Notes under the pieces: model-generated
Told to the model about the DNA's origin: nothing
The model's database searches: none
The model's input: the letters and a program-made list of their open reading frames with translations, nothing else
In this document: piece by piece, positions 45,682 through 56,072 of the stretch
How the letters are laid out: the number at the start of each line of letters is the position of its first letter
Position numbering within the stretch: the first letter of the stretch is position 1
Position numbers and translations under genes: made by a program
Assembly (NCBI GenBank): GCA_030272585.1
Contig: BSYQ01000015.1
Location: 558,001-622,000, forward strand
DNA from: Bryopsis sp. KO-2023
Lineage: Eukaryota > Chlorophyta > Ulvophyceae > Bryopsidales > Bryopsidaceae
Length of the DNA stretch: 64,000 nt
Direction: 5' to 3'

Positions 45682-47796
45682 ATGGAGCGAGGAATTGCGT
45701 TATGGAGGCAACTGGGAGCGTCGTCAAGGGTATTGTCTTGGATCTCGGAGGGTGTCAAACCGATCTGGAAAGAAGGACCTCCGGCGCCTTTCTTTGAAGG
45801 CAACTCCACTCTCACTCCTCCTCAACAGGAGTGTTGGCGGGATATGGCGACGGAATTACTCCAAAACGGCACGCTTTCTCCTGCGACCTCGCTTGAGTTC
45901 GTTTCTAAAAGTTTTTTGATTCCAAAGAAGGATTCTGACAAAATGAGATTAATAGTCGATTTGCGCCATTTGAATTCACACTGCTGTAAGCCGTTGAGTC
46001 GTTATGAAACGCTCTCGAAGGGACTTCCATGGCTCCGAGATCGTCCATGGTTACTCACCTTCGATGTGAGTCATGCGTACTACCACATCAAGATCCACCC
46101 CGACTTTCGAAGATTTTTCACCATCATGATCGACAATCAAGCGTATCAATTCAATACGCTCCCCATGGGTTGGCTCGCATCACCCTACGTGTGGAACAAG
46201 GTGATGAGACCATTTGTTGCGTTTTTACGCAACCCACAGGCGGCGGCGCCTCGTCGCCCCAACCATCCACTTCTCCAAGAATACTATGATTGGAACCCAT
46301 CAATATACATCCTCCCATATTTGGATGATTTCCTACTGGCCACCTCCGACCCCCAGGTCGCACATCGACTACCACGGTTGTTGCGCCAGTTGCTCCGGGC
46401 ACTGGGTCTCACTGTGAACGAGGACAAGTCGGATTGGATTCCATCGCATCGACGTTTGCATTTGGGTTTGGATTTGGACACGTGGAATGGCCGTGTGGGC
46501 ATTCCAGAGCGATTACAACAGAAGATATCGCACCATTGTCAAGACGTCCTCCTCCGAGCAAAGCGTCACAATCAAAAAGTCCCGGTCAAATGGATCGCGA
46601 AACTGACCGGTCTCGCCCAGGCGACACTTCCAGTGCTCCCCCTGGCCCGAGTATTCCTATTTCATCTCTACAGCATGATTCGGACCCGTCGCACGTGGAC
46701 GTCGTGGGTCAAGCTGTCAGTAGAAGCGCGGGCAGAAGTTCAATGGTGGAGTCGTTTACCACAACATTGTCTGGAGCGATCGTTTTGGATTCATCAGCCG
46801 GAGTGTCAATTGGAAACAGATGCGTCAGACCTCGCATGGGGAGCAGCCTTGCGATACCCACCCCCAGGCCAAGTGCTCAGATGTTTTCCCCCCGTCCAAC
46901 AGCATCAGGATTTACTGGACTTGACAGTTGGGGACCGTTTGCAGCAAGGACATCAGGTGCCGGTACTACATCTCAAGCAGGGGGGCGGGCAGGTTTTGGT
47001 TTCCAGGGATTTATGGGGCGCGGACATCAGGGAATCAATCAATTGGAAAGAGCTAACCACAGTTCTTTATGGCCTTCAAGAGTTTGCCACTCAAATCTCT
47101 GGCCGAACCATTCATTTGATCACCGACAGTCAGGTGGTCTTTTATCTTCTCAACACATTTTGCACTCCAGCGGGGAAATTACACCGCATTTTGATGAACA
47201 TCGTTCGCACTCTGTGGATGTTGGATGTGACGATGATTCCGCGATGGGTGCCCTCTGGCACCAACCAGACAGCGGACAAGTTGTCCCGTTTTCTGGAACA
47301 GGCAGATTGGGGATTGAACCCCAAAATTTTTCAACTGCTGCAACAACATTGTGGAACGTTCAGCATCGACCAGTTCGCAACCCGTCAGTCCCGACAATGC
47401 CAACGTTTTCGGGCAGCCTGTTGGGATGGATGGGCAGTGGGAATCAATGCTCTGCAACAATCGGATCAGGAATGGGCCAGCGAGAGGAGTTATTGTCACC
47501 CTCCTATTGCGTTGCTCAACCCGTTGATCCAGGTGTTTTTGCAACTACCTCGACTACGGGCGTTACTCATCGCCCCTTTCTGGCCCTCGGCCCCGTGGTT
47601 TCAGCCGCTCATGCGTCTGGCGACACGCGGATTTTGGATTCCACAGTGGCGGAACCGATTTCGTCCAGGCCAATTACCCCTCCCAGCGTCAGTGTTCCAG
47701 TGGACTTGGATGGCGATTTGGATCGAGAGGGATCAGAGCAGACAGAATCGGATATCGCTGCAAACCAGCGCGTTCGAGGTATTATCATTGGTATGA
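45682..47796 (+). CDS. YR retrotransposon reverse transcriptase-RNase H
   Basis: From ATG 45682 about 704 aa; the frame is open from 45256, overlapping Gag in another frame, so translation could begin by frameshift or reinitiation. RT motifs: FLIPKKDSDKMRLIVDLRHL, LLTFDVSHAYYHIKIHPDFR, NTLPMGWLASPYVW and the catalytic YLDDFLLATS. RNase H: LETDASDLAWGAAL, INWKELTTVLYGL, HLITDSQVVFYLL and RWVPSGTNQTADKLSR. The motif set with no protease or integrase is that of DIRS-order elements. Its stop TGA (47794-47796) overlaps the recombinase ATG as ATGA. Confidence 0.88.
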   Translation: MERGIALWRQLGASSRVLSWISEGVKPIWKEGPPAPFFEGNSTLTPPQQECWRDMATELLQNGTLSPATSLEFVSKSFLIPKKDSDKMRLIVDLRHLNSHCCKPLSRYETLSKGLPWLRDRPWLLTFDVSHAYYHIKIHPDFRRFFTIMIDNQAYQFNTLPMGWLASPYVWNKVMRPFVAFLRNPQAAAPRRPNHPLLQEYYDWNPSIYILPYLDDFLLATSDPQVAHRLPRLLRQLLRALGLTVNEDKSDWIPSHRRLHLGLDLDTWNGRVGIPERLQQKISHHCQDVLLRAKRHNQKVPVKWIAKLTGLAQATLPVLPLARVFLFHLYSMIRTRRTWTSWVKLSVEARAEVQWWSRLPQHCLERSFWIHQPECQLETDASDLAWGAALRYPPPGQVLRCFPPVQQHQDLLDLTVGDRLQQGHQVPVLHLKQGGGQVLVSRDLWGADIRESINWKELTTVLYGLQEFATQISGRTIHLITDSQVVFYLLNTFCTPAGKLHRILMNIVRTLWMLDVTMIPRWVPSGTNQTADKLSRFLEQADWGLNPKIFQLLQQHCGTFSIDQFATRQSRQCQRFRAACWDGWAVGINALQQSDQEWASERSYCHPPIALLNPLIQVFLQLPRLRALLIAPFWPSAPWFQPLMRLATRGFWIPQWRNRFRPGQLPLPASVFQWTWMAIWIERDQSRQNRISLQTSAFEVLSLV

Positions 47797-48277
47797 TGCA
47801 AGAGTGTTTCGATGTCGATAAACGTGAAGATTGGGAATGGTTTATTGAAACGGGAGTGACATGGGATTCGGGGATTCTTTCTTTGGGGCGGGGGGAGTGT
47901 GTGGGATTTTTCAAAGGGCTGCTCGCTTCGAATGTGCCATCTGGCCGAGCAGCTATTTGGTCCAGGTTCAGGAAGTACTGGACATTTTGTCGTGATCAAG
48001 GTTATTTTCCGGTGGGGAATCGCCCCACTGGGAAATATGAATTTTGTGTTTTTCTGAAAGACGAGGGTCGGATCGCAGCGAAAACTGCGGAACAATATAT
48101 TTTTGCGGTGAATACGGTTCATGCATGGTGTGGACTGCCGGATGTTTCGTTATGGGATGCGGTCGTCAAGCGCTTTTTCACTGGCTGGGGAAAGATGACG
48201 GCTGCTGCACATCCGGAGTCTGTGCCTATTGCTCAGGCGCCGTTTCCTGCGTCTGCAATTTTGACGTTAATTGATGT

Positions 48278-48281
48278 GGGT
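48278..48281. repeat. Target-site duplication GGGT of element B (left)
   Basis: GGGT directly before the LTR start TGTGAGCGCC and again directly after the right LTR (62855-62858). Confidence 0.75.
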
Positions 48282-48408
48282 TGTGAGCGCCAAAGTGGTA
48301 GATGACTGAAATGAGGCAGTAGTGGACGAAAGGAAGTGGTGCTGTGTAACGTGGGGTAGTGCGATAGTGAGGGAATCTTGTGGACAGTTTCGATTAGTCG
48401 TGGGAAGG
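48282..48408 (+). repeat. Left LTR of element B, first 127 bases
   Basis: Identical by eye to 62641-62767. Interrupted by element A after GGGAAGG, immediately 5' of the TATAAAG box. Confidence 0.92.
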
Positions 48409-48979
48409 TGAAACGGATTTGTTTCCTGAGGCTGAATACTTCCAGCCGCCACTTAACCCGTTCTTCACACACGTTGGGAGACGACCAGAAGTTCTGTAAG
48501 AAAGGTCTGAGACACGAGAGTATACAACTGAATCTTATTTCAACAAGCTTGTTCTTTACAACGATCCCCAGCCTTTTATACTCTCAGCCCAGAGCTTCTA
48601 GAGAACTCCCAGCCCATCTCCTAACCTTACAAATACTAGCTATCATCTAGCTCTCCTCAAAACGTCTCTATCATTTTTCAGCTCAGCCCTTCTAGCCAGA
48701 GCTCCGACTAACCCTTTATAACCCTTGATAACCTCTAGACTAAGGACCCAGACTGAAGCTCCTTCCAGTCTGACTCCCGACTCTCTACCCAAACTCTCAG
48801 CCATCTGAGATCTGACACTGAATATACTGAACCTGGTTCGAACTCTTTTCACTACGTTTCAGCCTCTCGTTGAGCATCACGTAACTACCCCATTCCAGTC
48901 AGTCCGCGACTACCTGGAACTCTCAGACTGTAACCTCTGTTTTCCGCCTAGATCTTCGCCTACTAAGTCAGCCGTTTCA
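48409..48979 (-). repeat. 3' LTR of chromovirus A
   Basis: 571 bp; contains on the minus strand TATAAAAGGC at about 48571-48580 and a second TATAAAG near 48713, candidate promoter boxes shared with the 5' LTR. Confidence 0.93.
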
Positions 48980-48992
48980 CTCCTCCCCCCTT
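48980..48992 (-). promoter_or_regulatory. Polypurine tract of chromovirus A
   Basis: On the minus strand AAGGGGGGAGGAG abuts the 3' LTR, the expected plus-strand primer. Confidence 0.75.
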
Positions 48993-49497
48993 AGAGAGAG
49001 ATCGCTGACCCAGCGATGTTCTGTACACTAAGTTCGTATTGCACGACTCACCAGAACTGCCAAGTTAACTAACTCGCTTATTCTGAGAATACCTCTGATA
49101 TAGCTGTAAGCAATATTCTCCGACGTTTTCCGTAACAACTTCCCGATTGCGACTTGAGCTGAATGTTGGTTTCTGCTTATGGTTACTTCTGCCGCTGTGA
49201 CATCCCATCCCAGCCCGTTCACACATAAACCCAACCCTGTTCAATAGACTTCACAGCCCACACTGGAAATCACACAGTCTCAGCTCTAGTCAAACTGTAA
49301 TTCTCACAAGTGTTTTTACACACTCAGTATGTTAATTGTTTTCCAGAAATTCCCTCTACCCTCACTTGATCCATTCACTGTTCTTTTCCTTTTTCTTCCA
49401 AAAACAAAATAAAATTCAAACACCCAATTACCAACAGAAAATCATATTTCACTCTTGATCCTATATTTTTTTTTTTTTTTTTTCATATATATTCAAC
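48993..49497 (-). other. Chromovirus A 3' untranslated region
   Basis: 505 bases between the 3' ORF stop and the polypurine tract; no open frame of note, a 19-base T run near 49466-49484. Confidence 0.6.
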
Positions 49498-50517
49498 TCA
49501 GGCTTTTCTGAGTTTCACATTTCTGGATCCTCCTGAACTTCCAGGAGGTTTCCTTTTCTTTCCTTCTGGTCCACTGTCTCCGCCTGGCTCATTGACGACC
49601 CAATCCCCATCGTAGTCCGTTGGTTCTGCATCGTCTTCGGCTGCCTCGAATTTTCTCAGGGGGCCCACGGTCCGCTTGGCCTTTAAATACACTCCCCGAG
49701 TATAATCCGCCCCCAACTTGAAACCCAAGGCGCAGAGTTTGCAAGTTTCCGAGTGTAGCACCATTGGTGGCCCTGTTTCAGCTGGTACCCACATTCTCCG
49801 CCAGTCTCGTTTTTCCTCATCTACTTCCAGACTGATACTCAGCCACACCCGATCCCGACACCCGATATTCGAGCACACCCAGTGCCGTTGGCAGTCTTCT
49901 CCGGTCGGCTGACAGTTGCTGCTCGGGGTGCGACAAAACACGCAAGTGTGTTTTTCCCCCTCTTCGTGCTTCACTTCTCCGCTTGGTTTTCCCGACATGG
50001 ACTCCACCATACTCTTCAACAAGTCTACCTGGCCCTTGAGCTGTTGGTTCCGCATTTGCTCTTCCCGCAGCTTGTCTTCGACCCCGTCGAGCTTGTGGCG
50101 CATTTCCTCATCTGCCCCCTCCATCAGCAGCTTTTCCACCTCTCTTTTCGCCGCGTCCGCTGAAGTTTCCGCCATCGCCAATTTTACGCTGAGGTCCTCA
50201 TTTTCCGCCAAATATTTCGCCCGGTCGTCGAGCAACCGAGTGCGTTCAGCCTCCCAGCTATCTCTTTCCGCCTGAAATCCCCCTTCTTCTTCCAGCTCGC
50301 CGATCTTTTGCTTGAGTTGTTCTTTTTCCTCCTCCAGCTTTGCCATTTTTTTCAGGGCCTCCTGCTCATCTCTTTCTTGGATTCTTTCCAGTCTGGTTCC
50401 TTCCTTCAGGTACTCCTCCAGCATTTTGTTGATCCTTTCCGACACTCCCTCGATCGCTCCAGCATTCTTTTTAATCTCCTCCAACAGTGCTTTGACTCCT
50501 CCACCAAACTCAACCAT
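49498..50517 (-). CDS. Chromovirus A 3' ORF: coiled-coil plus Cys-rich domain protein
   Basis: 339 aa from ATG 50517, downstream of pol (stop at 50612); the frame is open to 50664. Residues ~1-190 are a long heptad-like coiled coil (KMAKLEEEKEQLKQKIGELE, EKLLMEGADEEMRHKLD). Residues ~205-290 contain Cys/His in zinc-finger-like spacing: HTCVFCRTPSSNCQ, CQRHWVCSNIGC, CKLC. The tail is acidic then Lys/Arg-rich (GKKRKPPG). No transmembrane helix, so not an envelope protein. Ty3 elements rarely carry a 3' ORF. A structural or nucleic-acid-binding accessory role is inference. Confidence 0.7.
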   Translation of the reverse strand: MVEFGGGVKALLEEIKKNAGAIEGVSERINKMLEEYLKEGTRLERIQERDEQEALKKMAKLEEEKEQLKQKIGELEEEGGFQAERDSWEAERTRLLDDRAKYLAENEDLSVKLAMAETSADAAKREVEKLLMEGADEEMRHKLDGVEDKLREEQMRNQQLKGQVDLLKSMVESMSGKPSGEVKHEEGEKHTCVFCRTPSSNCQPTGEDCQRHWVCSNIGCRDRVWLSISLEVDEEKRDWRRMWVPAETGPPMVLHSETCKLCALGFKLGADYTRGVYLKAKRTVGPLRKFEAAEDDAEPTDYDGDWVVNEPGGDSGPEGKKRKPPGSSGGSRNVKLRKA

Positions 50518-50611
50518 GTTGTCTGCTTTCTTTTTCTTTTTCGAACTCCAAACTGTCTCTCGCACACACTCGCACTCGCACACACTCAACCCGAACTCAG
50601 GAAAACAGGAG

Positions 50612-53600
50612 CTAGTCCATGGAAGATTTTTGACGTAAATACTCCTGCAGCACTTGCTGCGCATTACCCAAGTGATGTGACGGGAGCCACTGGTCCTCTT
50701 CCGATCCGTATCCTTCCCAGGAAACCAAGTACTCTGTCACATTCTTCTTTTTCCGCCGTTTGGTTCGATGTGTCTTGATCTTTTCGACGATATATTCCTC
50801 GACTCCTTCCAACACCACTGGATCTGGAGGTGGAGAAATAGCCCTGGCTGGAAACTCTTCTGATCCATCTTCAAATGCTTTTAGCTTGGAAACATGAAAA
50901 ACATCATGTATTTTCCAGTGATTAGGAAGTTCCAACCTGTAAGTTACTGATGTCACAATATCAATAATTCTAAAAGGTCCACAAAACTTAGATACCAACT
51001 TCCGGCCCATCATTGGCGGTAAAGGTAAATCAGCTGTCGATAAAAAGACATACTGATTTAATGCAAAACTTGCATCCCTCCGCCCTCGGTTTGCGACAGC
51101 CCTCTGTCGCTGTTGGCTTTTCAAAATCGCTTTCCGAGCCAGCTGTAAACTTTTAGCCCAAACTGTCCACCATTCATCTGAAACTGGACCTGAGTCTAAC
51201 AAATCCTGAGGGGATCTGGGATGTTGCCCATAAACCAAATAAAAAGGTGTAAAACCTGTTGATGAGTGAACGGATGAGTTATAAGCAAACTCAGCCGCCA
51301 CTAATTTAGTGTCCCAATCACCCCCTATGGTCGAAATATAAATTCGCAACATGTCTCCGACTACTCGATTTGCCCTTTCAGTCATTCCATCAGTTTCAGG
51401 GTGATATCCAGAGGACATAGCTAAACGAGTCCCCGCTAATTCCCACAGTTTTCGCCAAAACTGGCCTGTAAAACGAGTATCTCGATCGGAAATAATAGCC
51501 TCTGGCAACCCATGATGTCTGAAAATTGTATCAAAGAAAATTTCAGCTACCCCACTAGCTGTAACTGCAGTAGTGGTGGCTACCAAGTGGATCATTCGAC
51601 TAAAACGGTCGACCATAACCACTAAATAATCATGACCCTTTTGTGTCATAGGTAAAGGTCCCACAAAATCTAAACAAACTTCTTTCCAGCGTTCGTCTGG
51701 AACTGGAATTGGCTGATATAACCCCAATGGTTTTTGAGTGCTAGACTTGTTTTTCTGACAACCAACACAAGTCCTAACATATCGTTCGACATCCTCAGTG
51801 CATCTAGGCCAATAATATCTTTTTCGAACATTTGCGACAGTCTTGTGTCTCCCAAAATGTCCAGCCTGATCGTGACATTCAGCCAACACTGTTTGTCTAA
51901 TTTCTTTGTCCTTTGGAATATACCAAAACCATTTGTCTTTCAGACTATACCACAATTTTGTGCCATCCCACCTATAACGCGGATCTTTTTCACCAGCTTC
52001 CCAATTAGCTATAACTTCTCTGCAATGTTCATCCCCTTGATACGCAAGTCTAACCTGATCCTGAAATACTACGCCTGCTCGGACTTTTGCCACAGCGTTT
52101 AATTCCATTTCCGACCTTCGACTTAATGCATCTGCAACTGTATTTTCTTTTCCAGGTTTGTATTTAATCTCAAAATCAAATTCCTGTAAAGTTTCCATCC
52201 ACCTAGCCTGTCTACTGGATAATTTAGGCTGCGTCTGAATATATTTCAGCGGAGCGTGGTCCGTGTGAACCACAAATTTCCTCGCCCCCAAATAATGTCG
52301 CCAAGTTTTCAAACAATAGACTATCGCATACAGTTCTTTTTCGTGTGTCGGATAATTCCTTTCAGCTGAATTTAATTTCCGACTTTCAAACGCTGCTGGT
52401 TGTTGCCCCTGACCTTGATCTTGCGTCAAAACTCCTCCAATAGCAAAATCCGATGCGTCTGTAGTTACTTCAAAACTCAACTCCGGATCTGGAATTATTA
52501 ACACAGGTGCCTCTTGCATGCTCTTCTTTAGCGTCTGAAACGCTTTCTCCTGACTTTCAGTCCACTGCCATTTAACTTCCTTCCTTGTTAGTTCATGTAA
52601 CGGCGTTGCAATCCCAGAGTATCCCTTAATAAATTTCCGATAATAATTCGCTAAACCCAAAAACGACCTAATATCCCGAACTGTCTGAGGTTGTGCCCAC
52701 TCCTTAATGGCTAAAACTTTCTTAGGTACCACGGAGAGTCCCTCTCTTCCGACTATGTGTCCCAAAAATTCGACTTCTGTCATCCCCAAATCACATTTGT
52801 CCGGTGAAACGTAAAGTTTGTGTTTTTCGAGTAGCTGAAACACTTGTCTAAGATGTTCCTTGTGCTCTTCCCAGTTCCGACTGTAAACTAAGATATCATC
52901 GAGATAAACTATAACAAACTTATCCAGATGTGGTCGAAAAACATCGTTCATCACATTCATAAAAGTTGCTGGTGCATTTGTCAAACCCATTGGCATTACT
53001 GTGTATTCGTAAGATCCATATCTAGTTCGAAAAGCAGTTTTCGCCCAATCCTTTTTCGCCATCCTGACTTGATAGTATCCCGAACACAAATCTATTTTTG
53101 AGAAGTATTTTGCGCCATGAAGCTGATCTATCAGTTCATCTATCCTCGGAATCGGATAAGCGTTTTTCACCGTCACCTTATTCAATGCCCGATAATCTAC
53201 ACACATGCGTAGTTTCCCGTTCTTCTTCGGTACAAAAATTACCGGTGCTCCCCAAGGTGATCTACTCGGTCGAATAAACCCTTTTTCCGACATGGCTGCA
53301 ATCTGAGTTTTCAGTTCTGCCATTTCCTTGATGCCTAGTCGATAAGGTGCTTTACTTTGTGGAACCGTGCCTGGTTCCAACTGGATCGTGTGTTCGATAC
53401 CTCTGGAAGGGGGTATCTCACTGGGTAATTCTTCCACAAAAGTGTTAGGAAATTCCTGTCTGATTTCTGCTGCAAGTTCAGCTTGTCTGGAAACATTTTG
53501 TTCAGAGTCAGTTCTGTTCAAACATGTTTCAAACACCATCAGCACACACTGTTCCTCTTCCTCCTCTCCGGGGTTTGCCGGAGGAATCAAATGTTCTTTC

Positions 53601-54157
53601 AGCCCGTCTGAAACCACTACCTCATTCGTTCGAAAATCAACCCGGGGATTATGCTTAGCCAGCCAAGTTTTTCCCAATATAGCATCATACTTAGCAAGAG
53701 ACATTTCATGAAAAATCTCCCTACTAGCAAAATCTCCAAATCTGAGAGTAGCCCTGATCTTCCCTTTAGATTCTAAGGTACTTCCCCCAGCCAGGCTAAC
53801 TTTTTCTTCTTGTGCTTCTAATTCCAGCTTATTTTTCTCGCAAAATTTCCGAGCCAAAAAGCAATCAGTTGCTCCAAAGTCTATTAATATCTCAGCTGCA
53901 AAACCTGAGATTTCCCCTTTCACAGTAATCAGTTGTCTAGTTCGGTTATCAGTTTCAGCCACTGCTAGAAATCCGAACTTAGTCATGTCTAAATCTGTCC
54001 CATCAAATGAATGGACTTCTAGGTTATCTTGGTTATCAGGTCTAGTCGGTTCCTTGGACGTTTCTTCCAACGAAAAATCCCTCGAATTCCTAGAATTCCT
54101 CGAACTCGCAGGCTTCCCCTTAACTTCACACCCTGCGAGTTTACCTAACATACTCAT
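50612..54157 (-). CDS. Chromovirus A Pol: protease-RT-RNase H-integrase-chromodomain
   Basis: 1181 aa from the ATG (54157-54155) that overlaps the gag stop as ATGA. Protease: [15 protein letters not shown] (D-F-G-A variant of DTG/DSG). [41 protein letters not shown]. RNase [26 protein letters not shown]. Integrase: zinc-binding [12 protein letters not shown]...CVGCQ, catalytic D-D-E as [30 protein letters not shown]. The C-terminal chromodomain (EYIVEKI ... [18 protein letters not shown]) defines a chromovirus and may steer integration to heterochromatin marks. The protease Phe for Thr/Ser after Asp is unusual. Confidence 0.93.
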   Translation of the reverse strand: MSMLGKLAGCEVKGKPASSRNSRNSRDFSLEETSKEPTRPDNQDNLEVHSFDGTDLDMTKFGFLAVAETDNRTRQLITVKGEISGFAAEILIDFGATDCFLARKFCEKNKLELEAQEEKVSLAGGSTLESKGKIRATLRFGDFASREIFHEMSLAKYDAILGKTWLAKHNPRVDFRTNEVVVSDGLKEHLIPPANPGEEEEEQCVLMVFETCLNRTDSEQNVSRQAELAAEIRQEFPNTFVEELPSEIPPSRGIEHTIQLEPGTVPQSKAPYRLGIKEMAELKTQIAAMSEKGFIRPSRSPWGAPVIFVPKKNGKLRMCVDYRALNKVTVKNAYPIPRIDELIDQLHGAKYFSKIDLCSGYYQVRMAKKDWAKTAFRTRYGSYEYTVMPMGLTNAPATFMNVMNDVFRPHLDKFVIVYLDDILVYSRNWEEHKEHLRQVFQLLEKHKLYVSPDKCDLGMTEVEFLGHIVGREGLSVVPKKVLAIKEWAQPQTVRDIRSFLGLANYYRKFIKGYSGIATPLHELTRKEVKWQWTESQEKAFQTLKKSMQEAPVLIIPDPELSFEVTTDASDFAIGGVLTQDQGQGQQPAAFESRKLNSAERNYPTHEKELYAIVYCLKTWRHYLGARKFVVHTDHAPLKYIQTQPKLSSRQARWMETLQEFDFEIKYKPGKENTVADALSRRSEMELNAVAKVRAGVVFQDQVRLAYQGDEHCREVIANWEAGEKDPRYRWDGTKLWYSLKDKWFWYIPKDKEIRQTVLAECHDQAGHFGRHKTVANVRKRYYWPRCTEDVERYVRTCVGCQKNKSSTQKPLGLYQPIPVPDERWKEVCLDFVGPLPMTQKGHDYLVVMVDRFSRMIHLVATTTAVTASGVAEIFFDTIFRHHGLPEAIISDRDTRFTGQFWRKLWELAGTRLAMSSGYHPETDGMTERANRVVGDMLRIYISTIGGDWDTKLVAAEFAYNSSVHSSTGFTPFYLVYGQHPRSPQDLLDSGPVSDEWWTVWAKSLQLARKAILKSQQRQRAVANRGRRDASFALNQYVFLSTADLPLPPMMGRKLVSKFCGPFRIIDIVTSVTYRLELPNHWKIHDVFHVSKLKAFEDGSEEFPARAISPPPDPVVLEGVEEYIVEKIKTHRTKRRKKKNVTEYLVSWEGYGSEEDQWLPSHHLGNAQQVLQEYLRQKSSMD

Positions 54158-55146
54158 TTTCGCGAGGGGCAGTCTCGAGCGTAATGCCCTCGACGCCCAC
54201 ACTTGTAACACTTCACCTCTCCGTCTGCTTTTTCTTTCTTCCAGACTGGCTTATTTCTTTCTCTCTCTTTATCACCTCGCTGTTTCTGCTGTCTCTGTTG
54301 TCGCCTTCTTCCGACGTAGTCCAATTCCATGTGATCTGATCTGCGATTTCCGCCGCCGCTGTTGCCGCCGCCGCCGCGATCTCGATTCAAGATCGAACTC
54401 CCGGATTGAGCTCCTCCCCACCTTTCCGCCACTCGAATAGCTTCATCCAAGGTCTTGGGGTTTTGGAGGTCGGTCTCGATGCCAACCCTCCCTCGCAAAC
54501 CATCGACGAACCTGTGTATTTTCTCGCCCTCTGATGCGTCGGAAATATACAGCATCAGCTGTCTAAAACGATGCGTGTATTCCCGCACAGACATTCCGCC
54601 TTGGCGTAAATTCGCCCATTCTGTCCGTGTGCGGCGCAAAAAATGTGGTTCCCCGAACTGGTTTTTCAGCTCCTCACAGAAGTCCTCATACGTCGGCAAA
54701 GGTCGGCCTCCATCAGTCTCCGACTCCTCCACTCTTGTCCTCCACCATGTCGCGGCTGGCCCTCTCAGTAGAGATCCTGCCAGGCGGAGTTTCGAGACTC
54801 CATCTTCGACGTGGGTGGCGTCAAAATGCACTCGGAGGCTGAACAACCAATCCTGGATAGGAGGGTCATTCTGCCTGCCTCCCCACAGATCAGGTCGGGC
54901 TGGCTTACTTCTCAGGTCATTACCTCGACCACCACTTCCAGCCGCCGTTCCAGCCTGTGCTGCAGTTGCCGCCCCGATTGCTGTTCCCACTTTGTCGGTT
55001 AGTTGCTCCAAAATGGAGCTTCCCACAGCCTCATTCACCGCCGTGCTCAGCATTCCCGGTACTTCTTCGACCACGCCTTGCACTCGGTTCAACCTTCCCA
55101 TTACCTCCTCATACGCCGCCCTCAACTCAGCCACCTGTTGCTCCAT
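54154..55146 (-). CDS. Chromovirus A Gag with zinc knuckle
   Basis: 330 aa, ATG 55146-55144, seven bases after the preceding ORF's stop. Central retrotransposon Gag domain ([65 protein letters not shown]). A basic region follows, and then the CCHC knuckle [14 protein letters not shown] at the C terminus. The stop TGA overlaps the pol ATG. Confidence 0.92.
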   Translation of the reverse strand: MEQQVAELRAAYEEVMGRLNRVQGVVEEVPGMLSTAVNEAVGSSILEQLTDKVGTAIGAATAAQAGTAAGSGGRGNDLRSKPARPDLWGGRQNDPPIQDWLFSLRVHFDATHVEDGVSKLRLAGSLLRGPAATWWRTRVEESETDGGRPLPTYEDFCEELKNQFGEPHFLRRTRTEWANLRQGGMSVREYTHRFRQLMLYISDASEGEKIHRFVDGLRGRVGIETDLQNPKTLDEAIRVAERWGGAQSGSSILNRDRGGGGNSGGGNRRSDHMELDYVGRRRQQRQQKQRGDKERERNKPVWKKEKADGEVKCYKCGRRGHYARDCPSRK

Positions 55147-55153
55147 CTCAGCC

Positions 55154-55513
55154 TCAAAAATCCTCGGTTAGGGTATTCCGCGGATAGGTAAATTCGGATA
55201 CCCTAACTTTCTTCGACTGCCTTTTCCGATCAAGGAGCTCCACTGACTCTCCTTCCTGATTTACGAGGGTGTCTGGAACCCTCTTCCTCTCTGGATCTCC
55301 GGTGCACGTCCTCACGATCTGCCGCTCCTCTTGGGTCAGCTGCAGAAACTTGTCGCCAAACAAACCCAGAGGTCTGATAGTTGGGATTTCCAGACCCTCT
55401 GAGTTCACAACCGGCTCTTGCTCGTGCCCCCGTACGTTATGTACTCCTGGCTGCGCGAGCGTCCACTTTACTTGGTAGGTGTCGTTTAGTTCGTGGATCC
55501 TCTCCTCTTTCAT
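55154..55513 (-). CDS. Chromovirus A small ORF 3
   Basis: 119 aa. Its ATG (55513-55511) overlaps the stop of small ORF 2 as ATGA. Charged, no Cys, contains EERIHELNDTYQVKWTLAQP and QLTQEERQIVRTCTGDPERK; no family recognised. Confidence 0.6.
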   Translation of the reverse strand: MKEERIHELNDTYQVKWTLAQPGVHNVRGHEQEPVVNSEGLEIPTIRPLGLFGDKFLQLTQEERQIVRTCTGDPERKRVPDTLVNQEGESVELLDRKRQSKKVRVSEFTYPRNTLTEDF

Positions 55514-55809
55514 TGGTGAAAAAGCGATGTCAGGGCCAAGGAGTTCCGTTCCTCCTCGTCGTAGCGGTAAAACCTTGATGTAGTGGGAAAGTCGAGAGGT
55601 GACTCGGTAGTTGGGGTTGGCTGATTCTCCTTGTCAGCCTGTTCTTCCAGCTCTTTCAGGAAGCAGAGTAGGTCGAGTTCTTCGTAGTTTAGCTGGACCT
55701 CGTTCCTCCTAGCTTCCCTCCGCACTACTGGTAAGTCCAGTTCCTCGCCGGGATACTGCCACTCTACTCTGTAATAAAGATCGAGAAGGTGAGCCAGCCA
55801 AGGGTCCAT
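55510..55809 (-). CDS. Chromovirus A small ORF 2
   Basis: 99 aa from ATG 55809 (MDPWLAHLLDLYYRVEWQYP). Acidic, two Leu-rich helices (NYEELDLLCFLKELEEQAD), Ser/Thr/Pro-rich linker. Starts 11 bases after the stop of small ORF 1. The tyrosine/tryptophan motif LLDLYYRVEW is similar in flavour to DTYQVKWTL of ORF 3, perhaps an old duplication. Confidence 0.55.
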   Translation of the reverse strand: MDPWLAHLLDLYYRVEWQYPGEELDLPVVRREARRNEVQLNYEELDLLCFLKELEEQADKENQPTPTTESPLDFPTTSRFYRYDEEERNSLALTSLFHQ

Positions 55810-55820
55810 AGACAACGAAC

Positions 55821-56051
55821 TCACTGATGTTGGGGTTCCTCCTGAGTTGGGGTTTCAGGGGTAAGCGGAAGATCAACTGTCGCCTCCGTCTCAGTTCTCG
55901 ATTCGCTTGATCCTGTGCTTTCAGTATCACTATTGTCTTCGCCTATGTGCAGAACTTCCAACGGGTTCTCTTCCAGCCAGAGGTCTACAAGCAGTAACCT
56001 AGGATCTCCTTCTTCGCCAAACCAGTATTCTTCTTCTCTGATTATAGGCAT
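55821..56051 (-). CDS. Chromovirus A small ORF 1
   Basis: 76 aa from ATG 56051, about nine bases after the PBS. Strongly acidic (MPIIREEEYWFGEEGDPRLL ... SDTESTGSSESRTETEA). The frame continues upstream into the LTR without another ATG. No family recognised. Confidence 0.5.
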   Translation of the reverse strand: MPIIREEEYWFGEEGDPRLLLVDLWLEENPLEVLHIGEDNSDTESTGSSESRTETEATVDLPLTPETPTQEEPQHQ

Positions 56052-56059
56052 AGAAACTC

Positions 56060-56071
56060 GCTCCGAAACCA
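56060..56071 (-). promoter_or_regulatory. Primer-binding site of chromovirus A
   Basis: TGGTTTCGGAGC, one base inside the 5' LTR on the minus strand; complementary to a tRNA 3' end ...GCTCCGAAACCA. Same 12 bases as in element B. Confidence 0.75.
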
Positions 56072-56072
56072 G

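Noticed and set aside
46434-47792. Recombinase ORF beginning at 46434
   Set aside because: The frame is open there only as a shadow of RT; recombinase-like sequence starts at the ATG 47793 that overlaps the RT stop.
53367-53711. Plus-strand frames inside chromovirus A
   Set aside because: Antisense shadows of pol.
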